Shown: piece by piece, positions 1-9,241 of the stretch
How the letters are laid out: each line of letters begins with the position of its first letter
Position numbering within the stretch: position 1 is the first letter of the stretch
NCBI GenBank assembly: GCA_963662525.1
Contig: OY759717.1
Span: 3,484,584-3,548,583, forward strand
Source of the DNA: CAZSDU01 sp963662525
Lineage (GTDB): Bacteria > Bacteroidota > Bacteroidia > Bacteroidales > FEN-979
Direction of reading: 5' to 3'
DNA length: 64,000 nucleotides
Position numbers and translations under genes: made by a program
Notes under the pieces: model-generated
Database searches by the model: none
The model's input: the letters and a program-made list of their open reading frames with translations, nothing else
Told to the model about the DNA's origin: nothing

Positions 1-387
1 TTTCAGATATTGAATCAACACCGGATTGTTCAACGGTTGTATACGATCAATCTTAATTTTGCCCGATTCATCAGTAGGGCAGGACTGAATATAATTTACA
101 GGGGAGAAGGAATTTCCACCAATAAGATCAATGGTTTCCCTGAAGCTTGTATGGTGCAATTTCATAACCAGGTCTATTAAATTGCCTCCTTCACCACTCC
201 CGAAATCGTACCAGACATTTCTGGATAGATGAACTTTAAAGCTGGGAGTCTTCTCCTGGCGCATAGGACTGATGAACCATGCATTTCCATACTGGATTTT
301 GATGGGCTTGTGTCCGTTCTTTTTCAGGTAGTCCATTAAATGAGTTTTCCTCGCCTCTGAGATATTCACTGAGATATTATTTTTCAC
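1..387 (-). CDS. CHC2/toprim-like primase, N-terminal part (cut by window edge)
   Basis: The frame runs from a GTG at 387 off the left edge, giving 129 codons. An in-frame TAA lies five codons upstream of the GTG, so the start cannot be much earlier. The visible part has the fold signature of DnaG-type N-terminal domains of Bacteroidetes mobile elements: 'SPMRQEKTPSF', then 'WYDFGSGEGGNLIDLV'. The Cys and His zinc ligands expected in a CHC2 finger are not visible, so this is a zinc-less variant. In this family a toprim catalytic domain normally follows, but it would lie outside the window. It follows the VapE-type ATPase on the same strand, across a repeat-rich gap, which suggests a replication pair for the mobile element. 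The family call is fairly sure; the exact role is inferred. Confidence 0.75.
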   Translation of the reverse strand, partial: MKNNISVNISEARKTHLMDYLKKNGHKPIKIQYGNAWFISPMRQEKTPSFKVHLSRNVWYDFGSGEGGNLIDLVMKLHHTSFRETIDLIGGNSFSPVNYIQSCPTDESGKIKIDRIQPLNNPVLIQYLK

Positions 388-453
388 TATATTCGACTGT
401 TATTCTGATGATTAAAAAAAATAGAACATTTTTATCTTATTGAAGTAGTTGGC

Positions 454-591
454 AACTACACTTACTATCTTACTACATCCATTAACACATGAAGCTGTGT
501 AGTAGGTTGTAGTAGGATTCAATGAAACACTTACTACAATGAAAACCCTTGATAATATTGATAAACAACATAATGTAGTAAGTGTAGTAAG
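454..591. repeat. Iteron cluster, candidate replication origin of the mobile element
   Basis: A 9-bp unit TGTAGTAAG (or TGTAGTAGG) recurs in both orientations. Reverse copies are at 461-469 (imperfect), 469-477 and 530-538. Forward copies are at 498-506, 508-516, 574-582 and 583-591. The last two are perfectly tandem, and the 498 and 508 copies are one base apart. Between 539 and 573 lies a very AT-rich stretch without copies. The cluster sits between the VapE-type ATPase and primase genes, the usual place for a replication origin in phage-satellite-like islands. An operator controlling the primase gene is the main alternative. Confidence 0.6.
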
Positions 592-597
592 TGAATA

Positions 598-1785
598 TTA
601 AACATTTTGTTCCTTAATAAAATAGCCATAAACCGGAAACGCGTTTCCCGGGACTCTTTTAGAACCCTTCGGAAAACCCAGCTGAACAAGCGCTTTTCCA
701 ACTTTTTCAACACTTCTCAACTCCGCTCTGCGGTCTGACATGGAGTACAGATAATCCCTTATTTCACTGGCAGTTCTGAAGGCATCATTGTCGAAATCGG
801 TTCCGGGAGTCAGATATTTTTGGATGTATTCGTACTCTACGCTATTTTGCTGGAACTGCTGATTCCTGGTTTCATTCTCCCTTATTTCTTCTCGTGTCAG
901 CTGAAATTTGAAACCACTCTTGTAAAGGGAGTATGCCTGGCTCCAAACCAGGTCTATCGGGATATCATAATAGGCAAAGTTGATTTTCTCAATCTCAAAA
1001 CACAGCCACCTTACGCTCCCCGTAGTATCGGTGAGGAATGTATCTTCATTCGTTGATCCGACAAATGAAGCCCTGCGGGGATCGGTTTGCGCTTTCCGTG
1101 CAAAAGGATGACGAACCCTTACACTGTCTTTGGAAAAAAGGCTTTTCAGCTGATTAAGCTCGAATTTAGTACGGGAACTTAGTTCATCCAGGTTGATAAT
1201 GATGTTTTCACACAGGCTGATCAACCCGTCTTTGTCTCCTGGAAGTGACTCCGTATAATAATTGTGGAGAGCCGGTGGACAAAAGTACCGGCAGTAGGTG
1301 CTTTTACCGGTATGCTGTACGTGTCCCACCAGGATAAAGGCATGTTTATTAAATGACCGGTCATCGATGGCACAGGAGATCATGCGCACAAACATCTTTT
1401 TTAAATGGTGGTCAAATTGCTCCTGATCAATAGCTTTCACATGTTTGGCCAGTGCATCGATATAGTCCCTGTCACCGGGATTCCAGGCAGGCAGCCCTGC
1501 CAGGTAATGTTTAAATGGATTGTAAGTCTCAACAAACTCCGAATTGAGCAACGCGCAAAGGTTTCCAAACGAAATCCGGTAACCATTTGTCAGTAGTTGG
1601 ATGAAGAGATTGTTCTCATTGAGCACTTTATAATCCGGTTCCCCCTTTTTACGTCCTTCGACAACGCCGGTGATTTCGTTAAACCGAAGGTCATACCAGT
1701 CCTTAAGCGCTTCCTGAACCTCTACAATCGCCAGAGGTTTTCTATTTTCGGAAGTCGTTTCTTCCGTGTTCTTTTGTTTTTTCAT
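598..1785 (-). CDS. VapE/VirE-type P-loop ATPase of the mobile element
   Basis: A 395-residue protein of the virulence-associated E family (VirE domain), superfamily 3 helicase-like ATPases found in phage satellites and integrative islands. With the ATG at 1785, a Walker A motif (HTGKST) lies near residue 160, a Walker B motif (IINLDEL) near 200, a sensor-like 'GSTNEDTFL' near 245 and an Arg-finger-like 'GSVRW' near 256. A TTG eight codons upstream is possible, but the ATG is preferred. Such proteins are thought to unwind DNA at an element's origin together with a primase. The primase gene and an iteron cluster lie directly downstream, which fits. The N-terminal 120 residues carry no recognised domain. 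Confidence 0.82.
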   Translation of the reverse strand: MKKQKNTEETTSENRKPLAIVEVQEALKDWYDLRFNEITGVVEGRKKGEPDYKVLNENNLFIQLLTNGYRISFGNLCALLNSEFVETYNPFKHYLAGLPAWNPGDRDYIDALAKHVKAIDQEQFDHHLKKMFVRMISCAIDDRSFNKHAFILVGHVQHTGKSTYCRYFCPPALHNYYTESLPGDKDGLISLCENIIINLDELSSRTKFELNQLKSLFSKDSVRVRHPFARKAQTDPRRASFVGSTNEDTFLTDTTGSVRWLCFEIEKINFAYYDIPIDLVWSQAYSLYKSGFKFQLTREEIRENETRNQQFQQNSVEYEYIQKYLTPGTDFDNDAFRTASEIRDYLYSMSDRRAELRSVEKVGKALVQLGFPKGSKRVPGNAFPVYGYFIKEQNV

Positions 1786-1877
1786 CCGAGAGGTTATTTG
1801 CCCGGGCAATCAACACTGGTTGATATACCTGGCACATGAATATATTCTGTGAATTGAAAACGTCTAGGGATGTTTGG

Positions 1878-2249
1878 TTAAAAGGATCTCCGATTCTTTT
1901 TTACAGAAATATAGGCGTCAGCAACGGCCTCAATCTCGGAATTGGTCTTTTTTCTGCCGGATTTGATCCATCCGGTGAGCTCCTGGTGGGAAAAATACAA
2001 GCGGTTGCCTCGTTTACAAACGGGAACTTCTTTCCGTTGTACCAAACCATAAACGGTAGGGACCGACAAATGGAGGATTGCAGCAGCCTGCTTGATTGTT
2101 AATAATTGGTCGGCTTCGGGTAGGGGAGAGTTACTTTTTGAAAGTAACAGCTGTTCAATGATTACCAGTTTATCAAATAACTGGCTTACAGCTTCGGGTA
2201 ATTTTTCAAATGTCATTTCCATTGCGTACATGTTTAATTTGTGAAACAT
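1878..2249 (-). CDS. Excisionase-like helix-turn-helix protein
   Basis: A 123-residue protein. The N-terminal 40 residues look helical, with a 'LPEAVSQLFDKL' stretch typical of small HTH proteins on Bacteroidetes islands. A MerR/Xis-type winged helix follows: 'LLTIKQAAAILHLSVPTVYG', then 'KRGNRLYFSHQELTGWI'. It probably acts as a directionality factor or transcription regulator of the element. Internal ATGs at 2222 and 2216 are equally credible starts and would match the usual family N-terminus better. It lies just upstream of the VapE-type gene on the same strand, so the two may be cotranscribed. The DNA-binding call is secure; the excisionase role is inferred from context. Confidence 0.8.
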   Translation of the reverse strand: MFHKLNMYAMEMTFEKLPEAVSQLFDKLVIIEQLLLSKSNSPLPEADQLLTIKQAAAILHLSVPTVYGLVQRKEVPVCKRGNRLYFSHQELTGWIKSGRKKTNSEIEAVADAYISVKKNRRSF

Positions 2250-2324
2250 GCAGCAATGTTACCGGGACGGTTAGCAGGGTTACAATATGGTTGGGAGCAA
2301 CATGGTCAAAACCCGGTTAAGATT

Positions 2325-3251
2325 TTATATTTTGCAGATAAGATAGGTTCCCGTCGCTTTTTCGAGTATGATGTTCAGAACTGGCTTTTGACACTTATCT
2401 TTTCTGGTTGACATGATTTCGCTCAGATAAGGCAGTGTGTATGTTTTCAGTTTATTCCGGTAACGGTATGAAAAATTAATGCTAATCCAGTATTCAAGCT
2501 CCTTCTTCTGGCAACCTCTGATGATATCGCAATCGTATAATTGTTTGAAGGCATCCGCCAGTCGGTTTCCGGAGCCAAGGAATAACAAAGGTTTAGGAGC
2601 ATTTTCGCCGCCGTTCAGCAGTGCATAAAACTCAATTTGATCTTCCGGTGAAAAAAAATCCCGGAGGATCTCATAAATTTCAGATATCGATTCGTTAACA
2701 AAGATAGGTTTGATCACTGGCATGGCAGGTTCCCGTTGCTTTGTTGTTGGTATATTTATGTCTGCCAGCTCTTCGCGTTCCCTTATTGGACTAAGGTTGA
2801 TCGTTTCCAGGATGAAAAAACGATCATTGCAAATTTCCAGGAATGGGATGTTATACAGAATGCAATAGTCCTGGATTACCACGAAAAGTAATGAAAAGAG
2901 ATAATGGGCCCTTACCTCTGAAATTCCCAGATCATCTGATACATCCTGCCCTTTGTACCAAATAGGATAATATAGTTCATCGATATCGAGACGTACGGGT
3001 TCAATATCTTCAAATTTTTTAGGTATAACGATTACCCTGTCGAGTTCATCGATGTAAAACATGATTAGATCCTTCTTCTCTTGGAATGTCGATTTAGTTA
3101 ACAGATTTAACCCAAGCTCCCTCCTGAATGGCTCGACAAATTCTTCATGCAGGTTGGTATCCATCCCGGCAAGTACTTCTATTTTTTGTGGGTCGTTGTC
3201 CTGTTGAAATGAAAGAATATTCAGGCATTTATCCAATGCATTGGTTTCCAT
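2325..3251 (-). CDS. Mobile-element protein of unknown function
   Basis: A 308-residue cytoplasmic protein with no signal peptide or membrane segment. It is acidic in the first half. The C-terminal third ('LFLGSGNRLADAFKQLYD' then 'ELEYWISINFSYRYRNK') has the layout seen in many Bacteroidetes island proteins, distantly like the end of RteC-type regulators, but I cannot assign it with confidence. It sits between the integrase and the excisionase-like gene, all minus strand, with about 30 bp to the integrase. A regulatory role would fit that place, but this is only inference. Confidence 0.6.
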   Translation of the reverse strand: METNALDKCLNILSFQQDNDPQKIEVLAGMDTNLHEEFVEPFRRELGLNLLTKSTFQEKKDLIMFYIDELDRVIVIPKKFEDIEPVRLDIDELYYPIWYKGQDVSDDLGISEVRAHYLFSLLFVVIQDYCILYNIPFLEICNDRFFILETINLSPIREREELADINIPTTKQREPAMPVIKPIFVNESISEIYEILRDFFSPEDQIEFYALLNGGENAPKPLLFLGSGNRLADAFKQLYDCDIIRGCQKKELEYWISINFSYRYRNKLKTYTLPYLSEIMSTRKDKCQKPVLNIILEKATGTYLICKI

Positions 3252-3284
3252 AAGGATTTTGGGATATATAGTGGGTACGGAAAG

Positions 3285-4523
3285 CTAAAACTTTAATACT
3301 ATTTTGTCTGCGGCATCACGTTTGGCCTGGTTTATAATCTTGGTATAAACCTGGGTCGTTCTCGGATCCCGGTGTCCAAGCATTTTTGAAACAGTGTAAA
3401 AATCTGTTCCATTGCTTAGCTGCAATGTTGCGTAGGTATGCCTGAAACAATGAAATGTTATATTCTTTGTGATCCCTGCAGACCCGATCCATTGGGCTAA
3501 ATGTTTATTGGAATAAGCAGAATAGGTAAGCCCATTAAAAACTTTTTGATTTGGCTCTTTGCGCTCCCCCATCAGGTTATAAGCTTGTTCAGAGATTGGC
3601 ATCATTTCTACGCCATTTGTCTTTTGCTGGGTGAATTGGATAAAGTACCCGTTACCCTTGATAAATTCCACTTCCCCCCATGTAAGCTTTGCAATATCCC
3701 CAAATCGGAATCCGGTGAGTGCAGAGAATAAGGCTGCATTTTTTAAAAGAGGGTTAAGACAATCCTTCTGTATCAGGTTATTCAATTCTTCCAGGGTTAA
3801 GAAGTTCCGATGGGTTTCAGCTTCCTTTATTCGATCTATCCTGGCATTTAAATTATAGCGGAGAAATCCATCTTTGTGCGCCTGTTTAAGCGTTGCTTTA
3901 AATTTGTTGAAATAAGAAAAGGCTGAATTCTGAGAAAGTTTGACTTTTTCGCTTCGGTTACTGTAGGTATTGCAGAGGTAATCCTTAAAATCATTGCAGA
4001 ATTTTTCATCGAGATCAACAAATTTTAATTTTCCGCCGGTGAATTTTTCAAGGTAATGATAAGCCGAAACCCAGTTATCATGGTTGGAGGCCTTCCTTTT
4101 TTCCTTTAGTTCACAGAAATATTCTAAAAAGGAGGTATTCTCCATTTCCCTGATCTTTAACTGGGCCTTCTCGTAACCGGTGTATATTTCCGGCTTATTC
4201 AGTTGATTATCCCTTTTCTGCCTGATCTGTTCAGCAATCTGAAGGGTTTCCTCATTATGTTTCTTATCAATCGGGTTCAGCCTGATTTTTTTTGGTTCAC
4301 CCTTCTTTCCCACAAGAGGGATCAATCGCTTCTTTTCCTTGCCATTTTTATCAAGGTACATTTGTTCTTCAGTCTCATTTTCATTGAACAGGAATAGGTT
4401 CAGGAACTCCCTTCGGGTGGGTTTGTCCGTTTCAGGATGGAGGATCGGGGGATAAAAATCGAGGTACAGACTTTGCCTGTTTTCTGATATATTCTTAAAT
4501 CTTAGCTTTACCTTGGTAACCAT
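3285..4523 (-). CDS. Tyrosine-type integrase
   Basis: A 412-residue site-specific recombinase of the Bacteroidetes phage-integrase group. The N-terminal ~100 residues are an Arm-binding-like domain, residues about 130-230 the SAM-like core-binding domain, and the rest the catalytic domain. The catalytic set is visible: Arg in 'TGFRFGDIAKLTW', Lys in 'QQKTNG', His-x-x-Arg in 'HCFRHTYA', His in 'MLGHRDPRTTQ' and the nucleophile Tyr in 'QVYTKI'. All are intact, so the enzyme should be active. It catalyses integration and excision of the element, whose right end lies about 700 bp away beside mnmE. A DNA-binding protein gene sits directly upstream. Confidence 0.93.
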   Translation of the reverse strand: MVTKVKLRFKNISENRQSLYLDFYPPILHPETDKPTRREFLNLFLFNENETEEQMYLDKNGKEKKRLIPLVGKKGEPKKIRLNPIDKKHNEETLQIAEQIRQKRDNQLNKPEIYTGYEKAQLKIREMENTSFLEYFCELKEKRKASNHDNWVSAYHYLEKFTGGKLKFVDLDEKFCNDFKDYLCNTYSNRSEKVKLSQNSAFSYFNKFKATLKQAHKDGFLRYNLNARIDRIKEAETHRNFLTLEELNNLIQKDCLNPLLKNAALFSALTGFRFGDIAKLTWGEVEFIKGNGYFIQFTQQKTNGVEMMPISEQAYNLMGERKEPNQKVFNGLTYSAYSNKHLAQWIGSAGITKNITFHCFRHTYATLQLSNGTDFYTVSKMLGHRDPRTTQVYTKIINQAKRDAADKIVLKF

Positions 4524-4531
4524 ATATATTA

Positions 4532-5095
4532 TTATGTCAGTATATTATCAATCATTTTTTTCGGAACATAAGCGAACCAGCCTTTTTTTATTTTCGGAAT
4601 ATTATTTCGTTTTATCAGATTTTGTAAAGTTGTTTCGGATACTCCGTATTTGTCCTGGACTTCTTTAAGGGTGTAACAATCGTCAATTTCGTAGTGCAAT
4701 GGTTCGGGGTTATTATCTGCCTGCTGTATGATGGGAGTGGGCTGCTCGAAAAGTTTATCCAAATCGCAGCGCCTGACAATAGTTTTTTTCTTTAAGATAT
4801 TTACAGCTTGCAATTTCCCAGTATTAATAAGGTTATAAACGGTTTGTCTTGAAGATCCTATCAGTTTGGCCACATGTCGGACACTGAGGAATTCTTGAAC
4901 CTTAAGTTCTTCAATTGGTTTTGTTTTAATCTGCAGGGTCTCTTTATTGCTCGTCTCTACCTTTGTAGCTCGTTGCCGTGCTTTATATGCACGTTTTGAG
5001 CAATTATCACCGCAATATTGAGTGACAGTAGTTCTGGCCGTAAATTCTTTTCCACAAAATTGACAAATCCGTTGTACCTTAATATTTGTGCTCAT
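4532..5095 (-). CDS. Zinc-ribbon plus double HTH DNA-binding protein
   Basis: A 187-residue protein next to the integrase. Residues 11-35 hold a short zinc-finger-like segment (CQFCGKEF then 'YCGDNCSKRAY'), and two MerR/excisionase-type HTH units follow: 'FLSVRHVAKLIGSSRQTVYN' near residue 70, and 'YTLKEVQDKYGVSETTLQN' near 140. Proteins of this build are commonly found beside integrases of Bacteroidetes integrative elements and probably control excision or integrase expression. Only 8 bp separate it from the integrase start, so they likely share a transcript starting near the element's end. The promoter would lie in 5096-5260, where the arm-like repeats are. Confidence 0.82.
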   Translation of the reverse strand: MSTNIKVQRICQFCGKEFTARTTVTQYCGDNCSKRAYKARQRATKVETSNKETLQIKTKPIEELKVQEFLSVRHVAKLIGSSRQTVYNLINTGKLQAVNILKKKTIVRRCDLDKLFEQPTPIIQQADNNPEPLHYEIDDCYTLKEVQDKYGVSETTLQNLIKRNNIPKIKKGWFAYVPKKMIDNILT

Positions 5096-5156
5096 TTTGC
5101 ATGTAAATGTATAATTGTGTTTAAAAGTGTCAAGTTAATTCTCCATTTAATGGTTG

Positions 5157-5240
5157 GAGGTACAAATATTCTCTGCTATTTTATTTGAGGTACAACAAAG
5201 GTACAAAAATATACCGAACGGATCACTAACGGTACGCAAA
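5157..5240. repeat. Direct repeats at the element edge (putative integrase arm sites)
   Basis: The motif GAGGTACAA occurs at 5157-5165 and 5187-5195, exactly 30 bp apart. A close match AGGTACAAA is at 5199-5207, and a weaker GGTACGCAAA at 5231-5240. They lie between the integrase operon and the mnmE 3' end, where arm-type binding sites of a tyrosine integrase are expected. They could also be operators for the HTH gene that starts at 5095. Confidence 0.5.
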
Positions 5241-5260
5241 AGATATTAACAATAATAATG

Positions 5261-5286
5261 AAAAAAGCCCATATTTACTGGGCTTT
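5261..5286 (-). terminator. Rho-independent terminator of mnmE
   Basis: Read on the minus strand, AAAGCCC, a 9-base loop and GGGCTTT are followed by a run of six T. It lies 43 bp beyond the mnmE stop codon. If it is the original mnmE terminator, the integration point lies farther left, between 5096 and 5260. If the element brought it, the crossover may be inside the mnmE end. Confidence 0.75.
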
Positions 5287-5329
5287 ACGTTACTTATACA
5301 GTTTTGGTTATGTGTTCGTTTTGTGCCGG

Positions 5330-6727
5330 TTACTTTCCCACGCAGAACCGGCTGAAAATAGATCCAAGGATCTCTTCTGTTGTGATTTCTCCGGTGATTT
5401 CACCCAGCTGATATAAGGCGCTCCTGATATCGCTGGTTAACAGATCAGCGCTCAGCCCGGATTGAAGTCCTTTCAGAACCTCCTCAAGTGCTTTATCGGT
5501 AGCCGTAAGAGCTTCATAATGTCGGGTATTCGACACGATGGTCTGTTCGCCCGATCCTGATTTCTTAATGCTGCCCTGCAAACTTTCAGCAATCATGTGG
5601 ATATTCTCTTTCCTTTTGGCTGAAACGAAAATGGTTTCATAATCCACAAAATCAATAAATCCCTTGGGCAATTTCTTCAATTTATCCGCTTTATTACCAA
5701 TCAGAATAAGATGTTTATCCTTGTTTTCCGGCAGATCAATGAATCCTGACAGCGAATTTCTGACCTCTTCAAACGAGTCGGAAGTGGCATCAAAGACATA
5801 TAATATGATACTTGCTTCAGCCACTTTCTGCCAGGTACGCTCTATTCCCATGACTTCAATCGTATCGTCCGAGGCCCTTAATCCTGCGGTATCGATAAAG
5901 CGGAAACTTAATCCTCCCATAACAATGGTATCTTCTATTGAATCGCGGGTAGTTCCGGGAATTTCCGACACGATCGCTTTCTCTTCATTCAGGATGGCAT
6001 TCAGTAAAGTGGATTTTCCGACATTGGGTTTCCCTATAATAGCTACCGGAATGCCGTTTTTTATGACATTTCCCAGCGAAAAGGATTGTATCAGGGATGA
6101 TAATTCTGCTTTAAGCTCATGAAGCAATCTCAGGAAATCCTTTCTGTCGGCAAATTCAATATTCTCCTCGCTGAAATCCAGCTCCAGTTCAATAAGCGAA
6201 GTAAAACCAATCAATTGATCTCTAAGCTTCCTGATTTTCCCGGAATATCCACCCCGCATTTGTTTGATAGCCAAATCATGTGATGAATGCGATTGGGCTG
6301 CGATCAGGTCCGCCACAGCTTCAGCCTGCGAAAGATCAAACTTCCCGTTTAAAAATGCCCTTAAAGTAAATTCCCCTGGCCTGGCCTGACGTATCCCTTC
6401 TTCAATCAGCATCTCCAGAATTTTTTGCTGGATAAACAGGGAGCCATGGCAGGAAATTTCTATCACGTCTTCTCCGGTATATGAATGTGGAGCTATGAAA
6501 AGACTGATCAGTACTTCATCAATGATGTCATCTCCTTTTCCGATCAAACCATGATGAATAGTATGCGTTGGAGCTTCAGCCAGTTTTATTTTTTTTGACC
6601 CTGTTCTGAATAACCGGTTGCAGATGGCGATTGCCGAAGGACCGGAAATCCGGATAACGGCGATAGCCCCTGCTCCCGGAGCCGTTGACAAAGCGCAAAT
6701 GGTGTCCTGGTCGAAATGGATTGACAT
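5330..6727 (-). CDS. mnmE: tRNA modification GTPase MnmE
   Basis: A full-length 465-residue MnmE. With MnmG it makes the 5-carboxymethylaminomethyl group on wobble uridine 34 of certain tRNAs. The N-terminal folate-binding domain covers residues 1-120, a helical domain follows, and the G domain is inserted from about 220 to 380: G1 GKPNVGKST at 232-240, GTTR near 258, DTAG at 279-282 and NKAD near 345. The C-terminal FCVGK carries the conserved Cys. A minus-strand promoter match lies 22 bp upstream. The coding end is intact although a mobile element begins just downstream, so the insertion either missed the gene or restored its 3' end. Confidence 0.97.
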   Translation of the reverse strand: MSIHFDQDTICALSTAPGAGAIAVIRISGPSAIAICNRLFRTGSKKIKLAEAPTHTIHHGLIGKGDDIIDEVLISLFIAPHSYTGEDVIEISCHGSLFIQQKILEMLIEEGIRQARPGEFTLRAFLNGKFDLSQAEAVADLIAAQSHSSHDLAIKQMRGGYSGKIRKLRDQLIGFTSLIELELDFSEENIEFADRKDFLRLLHELKAELSSLIQSFSLGNVIKNGIPVAIIGKPNVGKSTLLNAILNEEKAIVSEIPGTTRDSIEDTIVMGGLSFRFIDTAGLRASDDTIEVMGIERTWQKVAEASIILYVFDATSDSFEEVRNSLSGFIDLPENKDKHLILIGNKADKLKKLPKGFIDFVDYETIFVSAKRKENIHMIAESLQGSIKKSGSGEQTIVSNTRHYEALTATDKALEEVLKGLQSGLSADLLTSDIRSALYQLGEITGEITTEEILGSIFSRFCVGK

Positions 6728-6748
6728 ATAGATTTTTTATATACTGAA

Positions 6749-6756
6749 CAAAATTA
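6749..6756 (-). promoter_or_regulatory. Bacteroidetes -7 element for mnmE
   Basis: TAATTTTG on the minus strand matches the Bacteroidetes consensus TAnnTTTG and lies 22 bp before the mnmE start codon. No clear -33 TTTG is seen. Confidence 0.5.
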
Positions 6757-6779
6757 TCAAATAAAATCACAAAACAATT

Positions 6780-6787
6780 TATCTTTG
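6780..6787 (+). promoter_or_regulatory. Bacteroidetes -7 element for sucD
   Basis: TATCTTTG matches the consensus TAnnTTTG. It stands 70 bp before the preferred sucD start and 3 bp before an inverted repeat in the leader. Confidence 0.6.
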
Positions 6788-6789
6788 AA

Positions 6790-6820
6790 CATGAATCATG
6801 AGCTGCTGCTTTGATTCATG
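6790..6820 (+). other. Perfect 9-bp inverted repeat in sucD leader
   Basis: CATGAATCA at 6790-6798 pairs with TGATTCATG at 6812-6820 around a 13-base loop. Given the promoter match just upstream, this would form a hairpin near the 5' end of the sucD mRNA. It may protect the transcript or bind a regulator as DNA. No T-run follows, so it is not a terminator. Confidence 0.5.
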
Positions 6821-6856
6821 AAAAATGAAATCGTAAATCGTAAATCATCAATCGTC

Positions 6857-7732
<876 letters not shown>

Positions 7733-9130
7733 ATCAGGAGCGCTGCCCCTGTCAATACCTTTAATATCAAATGGAACTCCCATGGGGATTCCTTTGTCGA
7801 TGGCTGGTGAAATGCTGTCAATCTCAAAATTATCATGCTCAATATCTACAAACTTTGGATCCTGGTTCACCAGGCATTCAATATATCGTAACGGGTCTGC
7901 AGTGTTTTTCAAGGTACGGATCAGGCAGTGATCAAAAGTAAATTCAAAGGCGACGGAGGGATCTGAATCCATTCCTGTTTCTTCGGCCTCTGAACCCGCA
8001 ATGATTGTATTTCCAAAGAAAGCTTTCGTTAAAGGATTGGGTTTTTTATTGCCCAGGGTATCGTAAGTGAAATTACTGAGGTATATCGAGGGGGACATCC
8101 TCACTGAACTCGTCCAGAAATTGCCCACGGTGAGCTGACGGAAATCATAGCTTCCTCCATTAATCACATCAACAGCAGCGCCACCACAATTGGTGATCAC
8201 ACAATTGGTCGATTCAATGTAGGTGCCATAAGCCAGAAGACCATCCGAGGTCATATTCTGAATGACCGTATTGTCCAGTCTTAATGTCGGTTGGTACGAA
8301 CTTCCGATGGAATCAACAAATACGCCAAGTGTGCCGTTTTTTATGATGGCATAATTGAAATTATTGTCTTTGCTGCCGCTCTCCAGTTGTATGCCTTCCC
8401 ATTGCCCGGGTAAGTCCCGGTAAAAAGGATCAAGCCGGTCGCCCTGGAAACGCACGGGATGATCAAGGTTTCCGGCCAGGGTCAGTGAGGCACCGTAAGA
8501 TACAGAAAGGCATGACTTCTGATGAAAGTAAACTTTTGTTCCCGGCATCAGGGTGAGCGTTGAACCGGTGTCGATACGCAAAGACCCATAAATAACATGG
8601 GCCCTCAGGCTATCCCAGACCTGGTTTCCTTGAAGTATCTGATTCCGGTAAAAATTAGCATTCTGACCCCAGGCAAGAAGCTGAACTTTCTGCTGGTTGC
8701 CATTGGTCATGAACATGATTGAGTCGGTAACAGCAAAGGGATTACCCTGGTTATCAGGATCAACCGTTACCCTCACAAAAATATAAATGCTGTCTTTGCC
8801 TGGCAATTCGACATTTTGTGCAAAATCGGTAGAAATCCCGTCGATATTCAGCTTGTACACTGATGCTAAGCCTCCGGCAAGCTGAATGGAAGAAATTAGC
8901 ACTTTGTTTGTATTTTCATTATGGACGATGAGTTTCTGGGTAATCGATCCAACTGTTGTAAAAACAGTATCGAAATAAACCGTATCAGTGGAGAAAGTAA
9001 GTTTCAGGCCGGAACTGGTATCAATTTTATCATTTTTCTTACAGGAAAAAAACAGCAACAATAAGGCTGCCAAAATAAAAAAAGTAGTTCTCCTGGTTAT
9101 GGTGTTATTCATATGCAATATTTTACTGCT

Positions 9131-9158
9131 CAAAGTTAAATTAAAACCTATAATCAAA
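9131..9158 (-). promoter_or_regulatory. Promoter of the beta-helix lipoprotein gene
   Basis: On the minus strand TTTG (9155-9158), a 16-base spacer and TAACTTTG (9131-9138) match the Bacteroidetes -33/-7 pair. The start codon is 19 bp further on. Confidence 0.6.
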
Positions 9159-9187
9159 CTAACGTAAAAAGACAGGAAAATTGTAAT

Positions 9188-9218
9188 TTTGCAAACCAAT
9201 TTTTTATGGTTATCTTTG
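9188..9218 (+). promoter_or_regulatory. Promoter of the glycogen operon
   Basis: TTTG at 9188-9191, a 19-base spacer and TATCTTTG at 9211-9218 form a near-perfect Bacteroidetes promoter. It stands 23 bp before the debranching-enzyme ATG. An additional TAATTTTG overlaps the -33 box at 9184-9191. Confidence 0.7.
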
Positions 9219-9241
9219 AAAATTAAGGTAAAATATCAATC

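Noticed and set aside
820..1056. Plus-strand ORF inside the VapE-type gene
   Set aside because: Antisense to a well-supported gene, no recognisable domain.
5664..6122. Plus-strand ORF of 152 codons
   Set aside because: Antisense to the mnmE G domain; sequence is a shadow with no domain.
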